Origin: Alistipes sp.
GTDB lineage: Bacteria; Bacteroidota; Bacteroidia; Bacteroidales; Rikenellaceae
Length of the DNA: 18,195 bases
Assembly (NCBI GenBank): GCA_009774895.1
Contig: VSOO01000011.1
Location: forward strand, 1-18,195
Reading direction: 5' to 3'
Both the position numbers and the translations under genes were made by a program. Under the pieces are notes generated by a model. That model did no database searches and had not been told where the DNA came from. It saw only the letters and a program-made list of their open reading frames with translations. This document shows positions 16,074-18,195 of the stretch, piece after piece (the first letter of the stretch is position 1; every line of letters begins with the position of its first letter).

Positions 16074-16661
16074 CTAACGGTCGCCGCCGATGCGGTCGTC
16101 GATGATCGTGCGGATGCGGTCGAACACCTCGTCCATCGAACCCACGCCGTCCACGTCGGCGTACTTGCCGCGCTGCGCATAGAAGTCGGCCACGACTTCG
16201 GTCTGCCGGCGGTAGACCTCGATGCGGTTGCGGATCACCTCCTCCGAGGCGTCGTCCGCACGGCCCGAGTCCTTGCCGCGGAGCAGGATGCGGCGCACGA
16301 GCTCCTCCTCCGGCACGCGGATATCGACCATCGCGTCCACTTGCAGTCCGTGTTCGGCGAGCATCGTCTCGAACTCCTCTGCCTGGCGCGTGGTGCGCGG
16401 AAAACCGTCGAAGATGCAGCCTTTGGTATGGCGGTGCTCGTCGATGAATCCGGCCACCATGTCGATGACGATGTGGTCCGGAGCCAGCCGACCCTCCTTT
16501 ATGTACGACTCCATTTCGCGTCCCAGCTCCGTGCCGCGTGCGATCTCGTCGCGGATGACCTCGCCCGTCGAGACGTGCGTAATGCCGTAGTGCTCTTTCA
16601 GCCGCTGCGCCTGCGTGCCTTTGCCGCAGCCCGGAGCGCCGAATAGTACGATGTTCACCAT
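16074..16661 (-). CDS. adk: Adenylate kinase (short form)
   Basis: Catalyses ATP + AMP to 2 ADP in the cytoplasm. The 195 residues begin with the P-loop GAPGCGKGT at 8-16 (K14). The AMP-binding part follows (THVSTGEVIRDEI) and then FDGFPRTTRQAEEF. The lid region is short (LLRGKDSGRADD), with no zinc-binding four-Cys insertion, which is the short variant common in Bacteroidetes. The start at 16661 gives MVNIVLFGAPG, exactly the expected first strand. It is divergent from thiL, with promoters overlapping in the 94-base gap. Confidence 0.96.
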   Translation of the reverse strand: MVNIVLFGAPGCGKGTQAQRLKEHYGITHVSTGEVIRDEIARGTELGREMESYIKEGRLAPDHIVIDMVAGFIDEHRHTKGCIFDGFPRTTRQAEEFETMLAEHGLQVDAMVDIRVPEEELVRRILLRGKDSGRADDASEEVIRNRIEVYRRQTEVVADFYAQRGKYADVDGVGSMDEVFDRIRTIIDDRIGGDR

Positions 16662-16689
16662 TTCGAACCCGAATTTTTGATTGCGAATA

Positions 16690-16718
16690 CAAATTTACGT
16701 TATTTTTTGGGGAAACAA
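16690..16718 (-). promoter_or_regulatory. Promoter of adk
   Basis: On the minus strand TTG (16716-16718) and TAAATTTG (16690-16697) are 18 bases apart. The -7 match is full and the spacing is one base short of the usual. It lies 29 bases before the adk ATG and overlaps the thiL promoter on the other strand. Confidence 0.6.
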
Positions 16719-16737
16719 CCCTTTTCCTCTAATTTTG
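16706..16737 (+). promoter_or_regulatory. Promoter of thiL
   Basis: TTTG (16706-16709) and TAATTTTG (16730-16737) are 20 bases apart, a good Bacteroidetes -33/-7 pair. The thiL ATG at 16756 is 19 bases further on, so the leader is very short and has no room for a thiamine riboswitch. Confidence 0.68.
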
Positions 16738-16755
16738 TGAAAAAATATTCCGACT

Positions 16756-17904
16756 ATGGAGAAGAAGCGCACGGAGATCGCCGAGTTGGGCGAATTCGGT
16801 CTGATCGACCGCCTTACCCGCCCGTTCGGGGCGCAGAACGCCTCGACGCTCGTCGGTCCGGGCGACGACGCGGCCGTCGTGGCACCCGCCGAGGGCGACG
16901 TGGTGCTCTGCTCGACCGACGCACTGTACGAAGGGGTCGATTTCGATCTGACCTATTTCCCGCTCCGCCACCTGGGCTACAAGGCGGTGACGGCCGCCGT
17001 GAGCGACATTCTGGCCATGAACGGCCGGCCGGAGCAGCTGCTCGTGTCGCTCGGCGTGTCGTCGAAAATCCCCGTCGAGGCGCTCGACGACCTCTACGAG
17101 GGCATCGCCTTCGCCTGCCGCGAGCAGGGCGTGGACCTCGCGGGCGGCGACACGCGGGCCTCGCTCACGGGGCTGGTGATCGGCACCACGGTGCTCGGCC
17201 GCGCGCGGCGCGGCGAGACCGTCTCGCGCTCGGGCGCCCGGCGCAACGACCTGGTGTGCATCACGGGCAACCTCGGTGCCGCCTACATGGGGCTGCGGCT
17301 GCTCGAACGCGAGAAACGCGTGTTGCAGGACGTCAGCGATCCCGAGCCGCGGTTCGCGGGCTACGAGTACCTGCTCGAAAAGTACCTCAAGCCCCGTCCG
17401 CGCACCGACGTGCTGGAGGCGCTTGCGGCCGAGGGCGTCCGTCCCACGTCGATGATCGACCTCTCGGACGGTCTGGCCAGCGACCTGCTCCAGCTGTGCC
17501 GCGCGTCGGACTGCGGCGTGCGCATCTACCTCGACCGCATTCCCATCGCACGGCAGACCTCGGCCCTTGCGGAGGAGATGCACGCCGACCCGGTGGTGGC
17601 GGCCCTGCACGGGGGCGACGACTACGAACTGCTCTTCACCGTGCCGCTCGACCAGCGCGAGCAGGTGCTGCGCATGGGGTGCGTGGACGTGATCGGCCAC
17701 ATCACCGACGCTTCGGCCGGCTGCTTCCTCGTTACGCCCGACGGCGGCGAAATACGCCTCCGGGCCCAGGGTTTCCCCGAAGCGGAGGCTCCCGCAGCCG
17801 CTCCGGAGCGCGGGGCGGAGGCGCCTGCGGAGGCGCCGGAATGCGAGGACACTCCGGAAAGACCTGCGGCGGAGCCGAAATGCGAAGACGCGCCGGAGGC
17901 TTAG
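16756..17904 (+). CDS. thiL: Thiamine-monophosphate kinase with an unusual C-terminal tail
   Basis: Phosphorylates thiamine monophosphate to thiamine diphosphate, using ATP. The PurM-like fold shows GPGDDAAVV at 34-42, STDALYEGVDF at 53-63, a helix with AVSDILAMNG (81-90), LAGGDTR at 128-134, the central IDLSDGLASDL at 234-244 and HGGDDYELLF at 285-294, all expected metal- and substrate-binding segments. The family core ends near RLRAQGF (about 340). Residues 341-382 are an extra tail rich in Ala, Pro and Glu with repeated CEDTPE/CEDAPE, probably disordered. No thiamine riboswitch is seen upstream. The gene is divergent from adk; rpsF follows after about 170 bases with its own promoter. Confidence 0.94.
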   Translation: MEKKRTEIAELGEFGLIDRLTRPFGAQNASTLVGPGDDAAVVAPAEGDVVLCSTDALYEGVDFDLTYFPLRHLGYKAVTAAVSDILAMNGRPEQLLVSLGVSSKIPVEALDDLYEGIAFACREQGVDLAGGDTRASLTGLVIGTTVLGRARRGETVSRSGARRNDLVCITGNLGAAYMGLRLLEREKRVLQDVSDPEPRFAGYEYLLEKYLKPRPRTDVLEALAAEGVRPTSMIDLSDGLASDLLQLCRASDCGVRIYLDRIPIARQTSALAEEMHADPVVAALHGGDDYELLFTVPLDQREQVLRMGCVDVIGHITDASAGCFLVTPDGGEIRLRAQGFPEAEAPAAAPERGAEAPAEAPECEDTPERPAAEPKCEDAPEA

Positions 17905-18007
17905 CATTTGCGGCCGCGGGATGCGCGGCATACGGCCGGCGAACATATATATTGGGTGCGCCGGAGCGGAAACAGGGGCCTCCGGGTGAAAAATCGTCGT
18001 CGGGAAG

Positions 18008-18037
18008 TTGCGGTTTGCGAAAAACTTCGTATATTTG
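18008..18037 (+). promoter_or_regulatory. Promoter of rpsF
   Basis: TTG (18008-18010) and TATATTTG (18030-18037) are 19 bases apart, a clear Bacteroidetes promoter. A leader of about 30 bases precedes the ATG at 18074, with a small possible hairpin (CCCC/GGGG-like around 18040-18053). It is too short for me to claim an S6:S18 autoregulatory element. Confidence 0.7.
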
Positions 18038-18073
18038 CAGCCCCGATTGTGGGATTTTAAAACTAAACGTATC

Positions 18074-18195
18074 ATGAACAATTACGAAACCGTTTTCATT
18101 GTCACCCCCGTTCTGTCCGAGGCACAGGTACAGGAGGTCGCTGACAAATTCCAGGGCGTTATCACCGAGAACGGCGGTCACATCGTGAATCGTGA
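18074..18195 (+). CDS. rpsF: 30S ribosomal protein S6, N-terminal part (runs off right edge)
   Basis: The first 40 residues ([20 protein letters not shown] then [20 protein letters not shown]) match the first beta-strand, first helix and next strand of ribosomal protein S6. In this phylum it is normally followed by rpsR and rplI, which would lie beyond the window. A promoter precedes it. Confidence 0.95.
   Translation, partial: MNNYETVFIVTPVLSEAQVQEVADKFQGVITENGGHIVNR

Noticed and set aside
16681..16755. Thiamine pyrophosphate riboswitch ahead of thiL
   Set aside because: The leader from the predicted promoter is only about 12-20 bases, and no conserved THI-box pieces (such as CUGAGA) are present.
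17947..17958. ATTGGGTGCG near the right end matching ATTGGGTGCG at 36-45, as possible element ends
   Set aside because: A short match with no flanking similarity, no recombinase and no composition change at the right site. Probably chance.

Overview
The window looks like chromosomal DNA of a high-GC gut Bacteroidetes, most likely Alistipes or a close Rikenellaceae relative. Reasons: strongly GC-rich third codon positions; TAnnTTTG (-7) and TTG/TTTG (-33) promoters 18-20 bases apart, the Bacteroidetes type; few Shine-Dalgarno sites; and gene families typical of the phylum (DUF4954-type protein, TGS-uridine kinase, short adenylate kinase). Species cannot be fixed by reading alone.

Layout. 1-207 is AT-rich and appears to be the integrase-bearing end of an integrative element: the first 11 codons of a leftward integrase-like gene, its promoter inside repeated CACCCAA boxes, and a tRNA-Ser-like 3' remnant as attachment site. 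From 208 the sequence is GC-rich, beginning with an intrinsic terminator that would suit the original tRNA gene. 386-592 may be a small unknown gene. 667-2757 (minus) is a coupled set: lipoprotein, RNase Z (TTG start), SpoU/TrmH rRNA methyltransferase. 2919-7466 (minus) is an operon with gaps of only 4-13 bases: DUF4954-like beta-helix protein, VWA protein, pseudokinase with WG-like repeats, thioredoxin reductase. It has a good promoter at 7488-7518. Just upstream, 7507-8634 (minus) is a second kinase-like protein with WG-like repeats that keeps the catalytic residues. Then come SlyD (8790-9326), glycine decarboxylase GcvP (9413-12244) and a TGS-uridine kinase fusion (12284-13957), all minus. 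Rightward are a 5'-nucleotidase lipoprotein (14038-15483), a 590-base gene-free stretch with two terminators, divergent adk (minus) and thiL (plus), and the start of rpsF at the right edge.

How genes relate. Most are housekeeping functions: tRNA 3' processing, rRNA methylation, thiol redox, glycine cleavage, nucleotide and thiamine metabolism, protein folding. The least understood part is 2919-8634. A VWA protein with a complete MIDAS site, a kinase-like protein with catalytic residues, a pseudokinase sharing its architecture, and a beta-helix protein together resemble a phosphorylation-based stress or envelope signalling module. It recalls the TerY (VWA)/kinase/phosphatase triads, but without a phosphatase in view. 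This is inference from domains and adjacency.
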